This document shows positions 12,482 to 24,393 of a stretch of DNA of 64,000 nucleotides, piece by piece (position 1 is the first letter of the stretch; every line of letters begins with the position of its first letter). Below the pieces are notes generated by a model. That model made no database searches. It had not been told where the DNA came from and saw only the letters and a list, made by a program, of their open reading frames with translations. This DNA is from Irpex lacteus. Taxonomy: Eukaryota; Basidiomycota; Agaricomycetes; Polyporales; Irpicaceae. Made by a program: the position numbers and the translations under genes. The stretch lies in contig MQVO02000013.1 of assembly GCA_001986395.2 (NCBI GenBank), forward strand, positions 496,001 to 560,000. The letters run 5' to 3'.

Positions 12482-13654
12482 ATGAGATACTCTCTTTCTC
12501 GTTTTGACTTATTGCCCCTCGAAATTCTCTCCATGATCGCGGATTTGCTCAGAGGCTCCGATCTCGTTGGCCACGTAGTCCTCAGCGAATTCCGCAAAGA
12601 CTTCCGGGATTACTACTATGAGGGACGCGGCAGAGATTTCTGGGAGCCCTTGCTTCGTGCTAATGGGCTGTCCACGACGGCTGAAGAGAACCTCGAAGAC
12701 GAAGATTGGGCGGAGCTTGCTGTGACGTGCGTGAAGCATGTCGAGGTCTGCCAGCACCCACAGTGCGGGATGGCGCGTCTCAGAGAGAACAGTGAGCTTC
12801 GGAACCATTCGCCCCCGGTGAACGGCGCATAAGACAGCATTCTCTGACAGTCTATCCGTAGGGCAGCTCATGAGGCAATGCAGGCCCGACGATATAGACC
12901 TCATGGACACTATGAAAATCGGCATGATGTTTGAACCTCAGCTCCACCCAAGCGAAGCATACGAAGGTATTGCATTCAAACAACCAACTGGGGGATTCCA
13001 GGGTAGCCGGGCGGACTGGAGGGTACTTGCTTTTCTCAATGAAACACCCCCGAACGGCCTACTGCGATACGGCGACAAACTTGAAAATCATCCTCTTATT
13101 TGGAGAACCTTTGCTGTGTTCCCTCCCGCAACAGGTTTGGCATCAACGCATGGTCCGTTCATTACCGTACAGGATAACGAATCTGGGAACGTCGTCGCTG
13201 ACATATTAGCGACTGTCTTTCGTATGTACGTATACGGGTGTAGCAGGCTCTGAGGATAAGGTTACTGAACAACCTTATGTGGTAGGGATAGTAATGCGAT
13301 ACCTCAATATTACTTCAGTGAATTCATGGAGATGATGGACGACGACTCGGAGTATCTCGTAAAGAACCCCATCACTCCGAGAAGTTGGTCATTAAGGTCC
13401 ACATTTGATGCACTACACAGTGTGCAAGGCTGGTTTATACTTACGTATGTTCCATTTGAAAGATGTCTTGTGTTTCGATATGTGATTAATTTGGATGGTT
13501 TAGGCGGTGGAAAGGCGTTGTTGAACGCAGCGCGTTGGACGGTAGCGACGGCCGGTATTTCTACATTGAGTGGTTATTCGAGCCTCAATCCCGATCTTTA
13601 CCCCGAAAATACGAGGATTACTCTGAATTGATTACCTTGAAAGGAGTTTATTAA
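12482..13654 (+). CDS. CHCC/F-box-like family, copy 2 (divergent)
   Basis: Exons 12482-12791, 12862-13225, 13286-13444 and 13504-13654 join into 327 residues in the family phases. The start ATG at 12482 directly precedes the F-box-like block (FDLLPLEILSMIADLLRGSD). The CHCC motif is CVKHVEVCQHPQC. The middle is shorter than in other copies, and EGIAFKQP, LRYGDKLENHPLIWRTF, ITPRSWSL and QGWFILT replace the usual blocks. The final exon reads RWKGVVERSA...LPRKYEDYSEL. Its divergence suggests an older duplicate. It lies about 300 bp downstream of MAK11 on the same strand. Function unknown. Confidence 0.84.
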
Positions 13655-13855
13655 TTCTGGAAGCCTGGCATATCTTGTCTTATTCGTCGTCTTGACCTAC
13701 TATAGCGCTACTAGTACACGAAATACTACACAATACTTAGTATAATACACAGTGCCAGCATTACACAAATACCAACACATAGTCGAGGCCGTTAATTATA
13801 TATTTACACCCTCAAACATCGTACCAGTCGTCGAGGTCCAAATCTTTCACGCATG

Positions 13856-15796
13856 CTATACTATGGTCACCGTATGTGCGGCGCTTGTGCTCTGAGCTGC
13901 ACAGTGTATCATGGCCGGCGCAGGGGCCCTGACACAGCAATTCCTGGACTGTTGTCCTTCGCGCTCCTCGAGCTCTATGCCTGCTACATTCCTCGCCGCA
14001 TGTACCGTACCATTCTGTCGTTGAACGAAGTGCGGTGTCGAGCGACTGATCGACTTGATTGAGCAGAGACGCGAGTCTATCTCACGCTCGTGTGCCTGTG
14101 TTCGAAGGCTGAGGGTGATCCTTGACATCATCGTGACTGTTAAACTAACCACAGGGACGGCATAAGCGACTGATTTGAGAAAGTAAGATGGAAGACAGAC
14201 ACACACAGGTAGGCGAGTCTTACGCATGCAATTTTGTTGGATGGAAGAAGAGGCACACCAAGTTAGCTCAATAGAAACCACTTATCGCCATCCGTTACTT
14301 ACTGAGAGCAGATGTTTTGTAGGCCGGGAGGTGCCGCTACTAGCATGATAGTAAGGACCAGATTTACCGTAAGTATTACACTGCAACATTCATGTTACTT
14401 GAGTCGATGGAACTAACGTCGGCGGTTGCCTACCTGTAGTACAATATTCCGTCTGTCAGTATCACTTGCGAGATCTTGCCTGCAGTCTTCTTCCGCATAG
14501 GTCCCACAGTCTTGTACAACGTGAGACCAAATACCATTGTATCGTAGGCCAGAGGCATCCACGCAAACGCCGATGCAGCCCATCCTCTACGCGAGAAGTA
14601 AGGAATTTAGCGCGTGTAGTAGTCGCGGATAGACATACACAGACTCGTCAAATATCATTGTACAGGCTATGAAAAGTGATAATATGGTATAAGCTTCCAT
14701 ACAATGAATCTGTCACCGGTGAGTTACGTACCATGGATCCCATTATTGTGTCTGACAGCTATACGAGGGTATAGTCATGTGAGAAGTCGCAAATTGTGTA
14801 GTTGGACTCACGAATTGCATGGGATAACAACCAGGCATTTACGCTAAGTTCAACGCAAAAACATACGCCCGTAAATACAACCACCGCCTTTTGCTTGTGA
14901 TAGAGTGCCCGTATCCTGGAGTGAATTCGTTACAGAAGACGTCGCCTCCAGAACGATATCTTTATGGGGATTACTCACCGGAGGAGCATCATCAAGGCAA
15001 CGACACTGATGCCAACCACGGTTGTGCTCCCTTCATAGACAACATAGTTCTTACATCTGCAGCCTGTTAAGACCATAGATACATAATACCATGACTAATG
15101 GTACGAACCGCTAGAGCATGGCATTGTCAGTCATCATCGTTGACTCTACTACTAGATACTAGCTTACTTCCTTTGTCCAGAAAGGCGACATGTACGCTGT
15201 AAGAAACACATGCGGAATAAGTGCGAGCAATATGTCAACTATCCGATCATCTACGTACCCAGAAGGTTGACGATGAACCCGAGTGGAGTGAGATACCGGT
15301 TCTGTGAGCGGCGATAAACCATCATGGTCGTCTTTGCAGATGAAAAGGCTTACGAGTAAGAAGAGCAGCACAACTATGCAAAAATCAGATACGCTGTTCG
15401 AAGGATGGAGTACAAGAACCTACATGTTCCCTTCCGTCCTTTCCAAATATATTCGACCTATATCTTTATCGTAAGTAGTTTGCAATCAGGAGCCACTGCG
15501 GCAAAGAGATGCACACCTCTTCACCAAACGTGATTATATGGTCCCAGATAAGAATCATAAAACTCACAAAGCCTATATACTTCAGAATTCGTCAGCAGCG
15601 AGAACTAATGCGAGTATCAGCACTTAAAAACCACCGTTGTCATTCGCCTATCGCAAAGAAGTACCAGTACGTAGTCAGTCCTCTCCAGGAACAACGTATT
15701 GTAGGTATCTTACACTTGGGAAGCGTCAGCTGCGAGAGGTGGCGGATCGTCTGAGTAACCTCTGGCAAAGATATCCAAGGTGCCATCGGCGAGCAT
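13856..15796 (-). CDS. DUF6533-type multi-pass membrane protein
   Basis: Thirteen exons (15796-15716, 15579-15517, 15457-15424, 15373-15354, 15301-15259, 15196-15168, 15094-14979, 14915-14812, 14758-14732, 14666-14645, 14586-14434, 14380-14303, 14144-13856) join into 352 residues. The signature of this large Agaricomycete family is clear: WDHIITFGEEVEYIWKGRKG, then NRYLTPLGFIVNLLAYMSPF, CKNYVVYEGSTTVVGIS with ALMMLLRIRALYHKQK, then PLAYDTMVFGLTLYKTVGP, ILTDGILYY and LTVTMMSRITLSLRTQ. These are hydrophobic segments consistent with about seven helices and a cytosolic tail rich in charged residues. Several exons are tiny (20, 22, 27, 29 and 34 nt). Borders of exons 1-2, 7 and 13 are the least certain. 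The family has no established biochemical function that I know of. Confidence 0.85.
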
Positions 15797-17269
15797 GCTG
15801 ATGCAGGCAGCGGAGGGGATTATGGGTGGGTAGGAGAAGTATTCAAGTTGTTAAGGCTGGAGAGTGCAGAGAAGATGTCTCGCTCAGAGGTCATAGCTTG
15901 GAGTCTTCTCGTTGCCTGAACACGATTATATATTTTTGAGCGTGACCATTAGGTCACTGAAAATGATCTTAAGGGATTAGATTCGAGGGTATGAAGTTCG
16001 GATGGGCGTACCGACACAAATAAGGCTAAAGCATTGCAAATAATACTGCTGTTAGTCTGTCCTGCATCATTAACTGCCAGATTGCATTCTCACCACTGAC
16101 CGGTCCCTGCTTTGCAGATGTCGTTATGACAGTGGATATATGGCTCGTGTTTGTGTCGATGGTCACCGGTCACTGTTGTCTTCGTCCTAAGCGTCGAGTG
16201 GTCAGCCACAGTTGAGCAAGGCGAGCGTAAGGACTCTCAGTACAGTTTGATGCCATGGAGTAAGCGATGGTTGTCACCTGCGTGATCAAACTCAGTATTA
16301 GTACTGCGCAGTTCAACATGAGTGGTTATCCAAGTTCATTTCATCATATGTGTCTGAGAGTTTGCTCGCCTTATGTCCCAGTTAACTTTTATCAAGGTCG
16401 ACGTCATTCACAGCATTGGCGGCGTATCAGTCCCCAGATATGTGGATCGGCTGTACGAACTCTCTCATGGTCCTCTGATTCACCAAAGTTTGTGAAGGCG
16501 GCTGCATAGAGATGAACTGCCTTGAGGTATAAGCTAGTAGAGTGAAGTCAGACCTGCAAAGTGAACTTTCAAATTAACTTTGCGTAGATATGTAGCCAAT
16601 GCGAAACTTCTCACCGTGGCACTACAAGTCCTAGTACAGGCCTGAACGTCTGCCAGTGGTAAGCAAACAATTTGAGTAAGGGTAGTGGTACTATATCGAC
16701 CGGAAGTTGATTGGAGATGGTTCTCAGCAACGTTGTAATAGTTTGATACCCAACCATCGTCGTCACGGTGTGAAGCGCCGAACCCAATTCGAGGCGCCAC
16801 AATCTCCTAACGCACCCACAACTTATAAATCTATCAAATGTTGAACGTTGATCACTCGTCACGAGAGACAAGTGTAGAAAACAAGGACTACTCTATAGAT
16901 ACATGCAAAAAACTCTAAGAAGGGAACCGACTGTGATCATCCTAGTACAGCACAGCAAAGCGAAACATCCAGATGTCTAGGTGAGAATGGGGAGCATGAG
17001 TGATGCGATGCTACTATACGCAGTCTATGGTTGTTGTAAATTGAATGAGAGAAGACCGGCGTGTGGGGCTGAAACAATATTGGCCGACATAAGATGAGAT
17101 TATGCTGCGCGGAGATGAGGCGTTGATACGTTTGTAAATCGTAGCTGGCGGTGTCATAATGGTAGTTTCTAAGCAATTAATGACCTGGTATGTAGTGGCC
17201 CGGGAGAGCCCACTTGAAACGTGAAGATCTTGCGTGAGATGTCATTGTGAGAAAAAAGATGGGGGCAGA
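15797..17269. other. Intergenic region
   Basis: About 1.5 kb between the DUF6533-type gene's 5' end and the transporter's 3' end. Frames of 80-90 residues at 16267-16509 (plus) and 16534-16871 (minus) lack any family feature. No coding or repeat structure I can support. Confidence 0.45.
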
Positions 17270-19743
17270 TCATGTGTGTACGATTGCTTTTGCGAATTTG
17301 CTTCTCGAACGTAGAACGGAACCTTTGAAAAATAATACCTAAGAAGAAAATGGAAGATTAGCACAGGTTTAGTACACACGATTAAAGATAGCATTTTAGG
17401 AACACAGACACGTACAAAAGGTACAGGCGCCATCCCCAGGGCTAAAAAGGCGAATAATGTATTTGCCCAGTGGTACGTGAGTTTATCGTACATCTGCGCC
17501 GTGAACAGTGGGAACGCCATTCCAAAAAGGTTTCGCGAGAGACTTTGCCCGGCAAGGGCTGACGACGCGAAGGGTCCGTAGCAGTCTGCGAGATAGGTGA
17601 AGACGGCGAGGTAGATGGTGAAAGAAGATATTTCGGTTATCTGTAAGAAAGACCGATGATCAGTATCGGGACAAGCACCGCACTGGAAGGAGCGTATGTA
17701 CCGTGATAGCAATGCAGAGCGTTATCCAAGGAACGCTGGGGAAGGTACACCATGCGTACATGAACAAGCTGCCTACCAGGCCAACACCTGCGCCCATAGC
17801 AGTGTATAGCCGCGCTTCCGGCCCACGCACATTATGGTATTTCCTGTGTAGAGTCACATGCCCTGAGCAAGGGGACATAATATTAGCGTGACAGGTATAA
17901 CTCACTTGTATGCGGGTTCTTGGACAAATAGGTGAATGATCAATCCAAACACGCTACCAAGTCTATAACATCCATGGGTGAGTACGAGATAGCTCAGTGA
18001 TAGAGTAAGATTCCGACACGCACAAGAAGGTGATAAAGACGACGCCTGTTTCGCCGTTGTTAAAATTATGCAACGTTCGGAACACAGGTCCGATTGATCT
18101 GGGAGGAATGATTCGTGAGCGATCATGATCACTTGAACGAAATGGAGATCTACCCACTCAATCAACACGTAGAGGATGCCCCAGGCAAACCCTATCCAAA
18201 CCTGTAGAATGGAGGTTCAGATTTGATGGGCAACTACTTGACGAATACTGGGGCTTACACTAAAGCTGGCAACAACGGGCTCTGTAAGCATTAAATCTTG
18301 TCGAATATGAGTACATTCCGAACTTCGCAAACACGAATGATTTTTACTCACAGAGAGGTCTCGTGCACGAGATCCAAATCAGGTTCCTCAAACTGGCACG
18401 TTCATCCTCGACACGAGCCCTGTACCGGTGGTCCCCGGTTTCCGTTCTGAGCTTCTTTGCAATCCTCGTCAATACCACCGCCGAACGCGTCTCCTTCATC
18501 AAAATAGGTAACGACGCCGCAAATACCATCGTGATGCTATTGCGCAACATACAGAGACGGAAAACGAACGCAAAGGGCGAGTGAGTGAATGTCGCGGAAT
18601 CAGCATTGAGCGCAACGCACATGAATGATATCCATTGTATCCACCGCCATCCAAGCGCCATCTCTGTCCAACCTGCGATGACCGGACCCAATCCTGTGAT
18701 GCCGACGGCTGCAACGGAGAAGATAGACATCGGAATGCCGCGTCTGGATGAATCCATGCATCGATGTCAATTACACGTAACGGCAGTGAGATAGGTCACG
18801 TACTCATGAGGAAGAAAGAGGTCTGCGATAGTGCCTCCGACCTAAGACAGGCTATAGATGAGCATCCTTTCTGGGACTTTGACAGAGGACGAGGGAGATA
18901 CCATCGTTGAACCGGTGGAGCCAGCAGCGCCGGCAATAAAGCGGCCAATCTGTACCGTATGTATATTCTGAGCGCTGCGTTCACATAAGTAGTTCAAGTC
19001 AGCTAACGCGCGAAGGTGTAAAATGGCGTCACAGGAATGCTTACAGAGCGACCATGAGATGCATGAGCCCGAATATGATGATGGAGACAATGTAGAGCGG
19101 CTGGCGTCCAAACTCTTCGCTGAAGGAAGCTGTAACGAGAGGTGTGATGGCAAAGCCCAAGGTGTACGTAGACAGCCCAATCGTTGCCTGGAACTGCGTG
19201 CAATTCAGGTCTTTGAGCATGGAAGGGAACCCAAGATTGTATGTAGATGCATTTGCCGCTGTGGAAGGTGTCATTAATCCTACACATAGTATTTGCAGTC
19301 GTTGCACAAACCTGAGAGGCCAGTGAAGAAGATGGCGGCCATAGTGATGGTCCATTTGCGCCTGGTCGTATAATTGAGGGGATTTCTAGGATCGTCCTTC
19401 TCGAAATCGATCTACAGAGACGTATATTAGAACGAATGGGATAAGCTCTTTGGTTAGCACGCACGTATATTGGGCCACCCTCCTTCGTCTCGGGTAGCTC
19501 AACTTCGGTCGCAATGGAGTCGCGTTTTGGTGAGTCTTCTGTTTTCTCGTCATCTGCATGGTGGTGATGAATATAATCAGAAAACTGTCGTCCATATGAG
19601 CTGTCTAGTTCGTGCGGCGTGGCCCTGGTGTTTTCCGTTATACGAGGGTCAGCAGGGTCGCTCGGTACGAGCCCTTCCTCTGCAAGATGATACCTGTCGA
19701 GCGTAGGGGAGCCATTCAGCGTCACCTCCTCAGACTTAGACAT
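17270..19743 (-). CDS. MFS transporter, DHA1 (Tpo1-like) family
   Basis: Probable plasma-membrane proton antiporter for drugs, polyamines or metabolites. About fourteen exons and roughly 580 residues. A long hydrophilic N-terminal tail (MSKSEEVTLNGSPTLDRYHL, with IHHHHADDEK) leads to IDFEKDDPRNPLNYTTRRKW, the usual entry to helix 1. Then come LMTPSTAANAS, EEFGRQPLYIVS (motif A position), IGRFIAGAAGSTGSTM, the P-x-ERG-x-PMSIF loop and LGWRWIQWISF. The long central loop is KKLRTETGDHRYRARVEDER. The second half has LTEPVVASFSVWIGFAWGI and ADCYGPFASSALAGQSLSRN, and it ends VLFFKGSVLRSRSKFAKAIV. All 13 introns leave the frame open, so the gene looks intact. Substrate cannot be read from sequence. 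Confidence 0.9.
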
Positions 19744-21431
19744 GATGCGGGGTGAGTGGATGGGTGAATGGACGTCGTGGTTGCAAAGAAAGTGCTTTGA
19801 TTAAGTAGCATGGCCTCCGTCGCATTTCCTATCAGCACTGACTCGTGTGGGGTGAGTGCAGAGGTAAGAGCCTAACGCCGGGGTCTAAGCTGATGGATAA
19901 AGGTTAATTCCGAAATCCCGACAGTGTCCGGTTCCTGCTTCTTGCTTCCTTGCAACCAATCAGCGAGCGCGTTCGGTGACGGTGAAGCAGAGTGTGATTG
20001 CCAGTTCCGCACGTACTCTCACGTCAAGTCCAGCAAGGAGCCCGTGTTCCTCGAGATGAACCGCGTGCGTGAGCTTTTACTGAGCAGTGAAAGATAATTG
20101 GTTACTTTGGGTAGTATAGAAGCACACAACGTGGAGTCAGAAGCGGAGCCTGGAGCAGCATACCGTAATTCAACTCAATGCTTACGATTTACTTACGCAC
20201 AAGTCTAGAGAATCTGCTGCCTTGATGCAGCATTTTGATGGGTGGAAAGGACAGGCTTTCTCCTGTTTTGGCAGGGGCTGGCCGCTTGAAGCTAACAAGG
20301 ACAAACAAAGCGCGCTAGAGGCTTTGGCATGTATCTCATTCTCTATTCCCCATTGCCACAACCTCGCCATCTCCTTGCTGCTACTGACTTCTCTATCTCT
20401 TTGGGGCGTGGTCGGACGAACATACAGGTCGTTTACATAACGTTAGTGAGCAATGCGATTACCAAGGCACAATAAGACGTCCGACCCATTGACGGGCGGC
20501 GTGGTTGCGCCATTACTCACGACGTCGAGCATCGGAAACGTGTTTATGATCACGATGCAGAGACCTGACAGAGCTCTCAAAAATGGGCCTTTTGAAATAA
20601 AATGCTGACGGAGTCATTTTGCAAGGAGTGCCGCCATATCAGCGACGGACGGTGTTGAACACTAGCAGCTATATCCGCCCACGACACAAATCACCTCCAC
20701 TCATCCCTAGTCCGGTACCTTCGCCCACGGGCATTTACATATGTGGTCATTGTTTAGGAGTTATTGCTTCGCCCGAGGCCCGCGGTTCGGTCGTGTACTG
20801 CTCATAAAGTGGCCAAAACTTCGAAACGTGGTGACGGGCAATGTATAATGGATATCGCATGTCGTTTTACGATGGATTCTGAATGCGGTGCGTTATTCTA
20901 CAACGATACTAGAGAATATTCAGAACTCAGTACCGTGACTCCAGTTCGGCTGCCACTCAGTATTGTCTGCACTTCAAGCTGATCCCTCACGTTGACGGCT
21001 GATCGATGTTTTACTGGAGCAGAACTCTTATCTTATCACCCGCGTACTCAAAAGTGTCAGTGATATATTCTTATCTATGAGACACCGCTATTCGAGCCAA
21101 CTTACGAACGCTGCTCTAGTTCAATATCTGCAAAGATACGTGGCCAAGGCCCGGCGTGCGAGTCTATGGAAACGGGCGCAAGTCGATCAATATATGACAG
21201 AAACCCTAGCCACAGTATAGTGGACACCTCAGTAGGGTGGTATGAATGGAAGGCGACCTCGGTTTTACTGTGATGCGTACCGCGAGGACTCCTGCTGTCT
21301 CGCACGACGCCGCACGGCGCACGCCCGCAGAAATGTGACAGATAGGTGTGTATGGTCACGCGTCGGGTCACTTAGATTGTCACACCAGCCTACGCAAATT
21401 TTAAAGTGAAGGCCTTTTTCTTTGCACGACC
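19744..21431. other. Intergenic region with possible remnant
   Basis: About 1.7 kb between the transporter start and copy 3. The minus strand at 20182-20370 reads 62 codons including KACPFHPSKCCIKAADSLDL, which could be a fragment of a dispersed element, but I cannot identify it. The last 100 bp belong to the copy 3 promoter. Confidence 0.4.
21333..21387. promoter_or_regulatory. GTCAC/ACGCGT cluster upstream of copy 3
   Basis: Within 55 bp there are TGTGACA, GGTCACGCGTCGGGTCAC and TTGTCACA, that is four GTCAC/GTGAC cores and one ACGCGT. ACGCGT is the core of the MluI cell-cycle box bound by MBF in yeasts; binding here is inference. A nearly identical block precedes copy 4. Confidence 0.5.
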
Positions 21432-22646
21432 ATGTCGAATACACGCAACCCTGCTAATCTACTCGATACCTTGCCCCTCGAACTTATTTCTCTTATTTTC
21501 GACAACATTGGCTACGATCTCGTCGCGCATGTCACCTTTAGTAAACTCAGGCCGTATATCTATGATTGCTGCTATAGGAATCGAGGGCCTACGTTTTGGC
21601 AGCCTGTTCTCCGTGCCAGTGGGATAGGCCGCCTGGAAGACAAAGATGAACTTGCTGAAGACGATGCTTGGGAACGGCTGGCTTTCGAATGCGTCGAACA
21701 CGCCACGACGTGTTTGCATCCAGAGTGTGGGATGGTTCTCCTTCGAAGTAATGGTAAGCCACTATCCATATGCATTAAAGAATACATTATAACTTTCGTC
21801 CTCATATGTGTTAGAAATGTCCATGAGAGACGGCATTAATGAAGCTGGTATTTCCCTCATGGACACGGTTGACCCTGACGAAGACGAACTGGTACCTGGC
21901 GTAGACACGGTCGAGCCACATGACGTATACCGAAACATAACCTTCAAAAAACGCAAGCGCACCCTTGAAAACTGGTCCGGTAAGGAATCATGGCAGACCG
22001 CGGCGTACATACGCGCCGAAGCACCTGATGGGACGCTGGACTTCGGGGACCAGCTAGTGAAGCACCCGATTATGTGGAGGAGTTTTGCGACATTCGCTCC
22101 CGTGACGAAGTTTGGCGTACTTGGGATAGCGCTCAATGTTGACTGCTATAATCCGGCTGGCGTGGTCGTCGGTGATCTGGTAAACGAAATCATGGATTGC
22201 TGCGGGTAAGAAGCATGTTATTACTCAAAGCTTTGGGGACTAATTTACTGTGACGACCTATCAGGACGCGGCAGAGCTCAAAACTCCGGACTTGGGATTT
22301 CGCAGACATGATGGATGAACTTGAGCGTTACCTTGGGTTCAAAAGAAGGAGAGGTAGCTCTTCACTTACAGGACTTCCGATATTCCCACAGAGTTGGTCT
22401 CCCTCAAATATGTTTCGCGTATTACAGGATTACCGGGACTGGTTTACAGTCGTGTAGGTACCGCTCCCTCCCGCTCCCTCTTGATCTAGATATATCATAC
22501 TGAATGTACTGATCCTCAGGCGTTGGGAGGGATTACAAGTCATACCAGGAGAGCCACAGGAAAACACGGTGTTCTTCTTCTGGGATTTCATGCCCCAAAA
22601 GCTGCCAAGTGATTACCAGGAATTTAATCGTAGAAGGATGTATTGA
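21432..22646 (+). CDS. CHCC/F-box-like family, copy 3 (reference member)
   Basis: Best reference for the twelve-member family. Exons 21432-21753, 21815-22205, 22265-22453 and 22520-22646 join into 342 residues; introns 1-3 are phases 1, 2 and 2. Residues about 10-60 carry an F-box-like start (LDTLPLELISLIFDNI, then DLVAHVTFSKLRPYIYDCCY). This resembles the LPxE-IF core of F-boxes but lacks their later part. Next are FWQPVLRASGI and a CHCC motif (CVEHATTCLHPEC). Exon 2 opens with an SLMDTV-like block, then an acidic variable stretch, ITFKKRKR, WQTAAYIR, HPIMWRSFATFAPVT and NPAGVVVGDL. Exon 3 ends with LQDYRDWFTVV, exon 4 with FFFWDFMPQKLPSDYQEF. Such proteins could be adaptors in protein turnover, but no function is established. 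Tandem partner of copy 4. Confidence 0.88.
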
Positions 22647-22807
22647 GTTTATTGGTTATCTATTATACGAACATGTATGATTATCATACAAGTCGCTTAG
22701 TATCTTGACGAGAAAATCCAACAGTTCCTACGCTCTGGGGAAGATGATTTTGGGTTGGCTGTGATGCCTGCTGCGAGGGATTGTCAGAATCACGCACGAC
22801 GGGCGAA

Positions 22808-22857
22808 ATGTGACAGGCACCCGCGATCACGCGTCGGGGAACTCACATTGTCACGAA
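22808..22857. promoter_or_regulatory. GTCAC/ACGCGT cluster upstream of copy 4
   Basis: TGTGACAGG, ATCACGCGTCGGGG and TTGTCACGA lie within 50 bp, ending 43 bp before the copy 4 ATG. Order and spacing match the block upstream of copy 3, so it may be shared by descent rather than selection. Confidence 0.5.
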
Positions 22858-22899
22858 ACTTGTAAATTTCAATTCGAAGACACTCTCGTTAGCACTACC

Positions 22900-24106
22900 A
22901 TGACGAATCCCCGTAGCCCCACCGACCTTCTCGACACGCTGCCCCTCGAATTGATTTCTCTCATTTTTGACAATATCGGCCACGACCTCGTCGCGCACGT
23001 CGCTTTTAGTAAACTCAGGCCTTACATCTACGATTGCTGCTACAGGAATCGTGGGCGCGCGTTTTGGCAACCTGTTCTCCGTGCCAGTGGAATCGGCCGG
23101 CTGCACAAGGACGACAATTTAGACGAAGACGATGCCTGGGAACGACTGGCTTTCGAATGTGTGGAGCACGCCGTAGTGTGCTCACATCACGAGTGCGGAA
23201 TGACCCTCCTTCGTAAAAACGGTATGTCATTACTCTGACGGGTCGCAGAGTCCTCTGTTCACGTTTGTCTTGATTTGTCAGAAATGCGTATGACCTCAAG
23301 CATCGAGGCAGCAGGTATTTCCCTCATGGATACCCTTGGACTTGAAGAAGGGTCCGAGTCGGAAGAGCCAATACCTGGGTTAGATACGGTCATACCAAAC
23401 GACGTATACCGAGGTATCACGTTTAAAAAGCGTACGCCTACCATTGAGAACTTGCACGAACCGGAACTGTGGCAGACTGCGGTGTACGTACGCGTTGAGG
23501 CCCCCGATGGAACACTGGACTTTGGAGATGAAGTGGTAAACCACCCGATTATGTGGAGGAGCTTTGCGGCCTTTGCTCCGGTCACAGACTTTGATATAAT
23601 TACATCGTTGATCCCCGTTGAGACCTACAATCCGGATGGCGTCATTGTTGGTGATGTGTTGAGGGGTATAATGAGCTGGTAAGAGTCATAAAGCCGTCCT
23701 GAAGTTGTGCAGCTGAATTCACCATGTCTCCTCGTCAGGGTCGGCGTGAAGTTCGACACTTCCATGTTTGCAGATTTGATTGCAGACCTCGAGGTTGATC
23801 TATTTCGCAAAGAAGCCGCTGTATCTTCCTTGCCCCCCGATATTAGGCTATTCCCAGGCAGTTGGCCACTGTCATGTAAATTCCGCGCGTTACAGGACTA
23901 CAGAGATTGGTTTACGGTCTTGTGAGTATCACCGCGCTCATCCAAGCTATTTTATCATACTGAATACGTACTCTGATCACATCAGACGTTGGGAGGGCTT
24001 ACAGAATCTAGACGTGGAAGATAATAAGATATGTTTCTTCTGGGATTGTGTTCCGCAGAAGCTGCCAGATGACTATGATGAGTTTAATCGTAGAAGAATG
24101 TATTAA
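22900..24106 (+). CDS. CHCC/F-box-like family, copy 4
   Basis: Exons 22900-23221, 23282-23678, 23739-23921 and 23986-24106 give 340 residues. I start at the ATG in MTNPRSPTDLLDTLP because it matches the copy 3 start; the frame extends upstream through promoter sequence. CHCC motif: CVEHAVVCSHHEC. The exon 2 acidic stretch (GLEEGSESEEPIPGLDT) is longer than in copy 3. Other blocks are ITFKKRTP, WQTAVYVRVEAPDGTLDFG and HPIMWRSFAAFAPVT. Exon 3 ends LQDYRDWFTVL and exon 4 ends LPDDYDEFNRRRMY. Intact, and the tandem partner of copy 3. The 287 bp to the convergent cofactor B gene hold nothing notable. Confidence 0.88.
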
Positions 24107-24393
24107 AATTATTGCTTTTATCTATGTTCGGCTATATACATCGCTTATGATGGTTGTGCAACTCGCTGAGTGCATTGATGAGAGAACACGATGGTTCTTA
24201 TGCCAACATCTCAGGCCTCAGGACCAAGCCCTGGTCGACGAAGCAGCGAGTTCTACGATAGAGACTTAATATCCCAATATCTGAGACCTTTGTTGATTAG
24301 CGTGGATGGGGAACCGTCTCGGCAGAACAGGGACAAAGCGCAGAATTGCATACACTACAATACCATGGCCAATGTTACAAATATGTTTAACAA

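Larger units (their letters stand above)
21333..24106 (+). repeat. Tandem segmental duplication, copies 3 and 4
   Basis: Unit 1 (about 21300-22646) and unit 2 (about 22770-24106) match through the promoter (GAAATGTGACA...TCACGCGTCGGG), all four exons and intron positions. Exon 1 of both encodes LDTLPLELISLIFDNI and SKLRPYIYDCCYRNRG. Unit 2 has diverged in the acidic middle. Confidence 0.75.

Noticed and set aside
20182..20370. 62-codon frame with KACPFHPSKCC
   Set aside because: Cys/His content hinted at a transposon fragment, but it is too short and unmatched to name.
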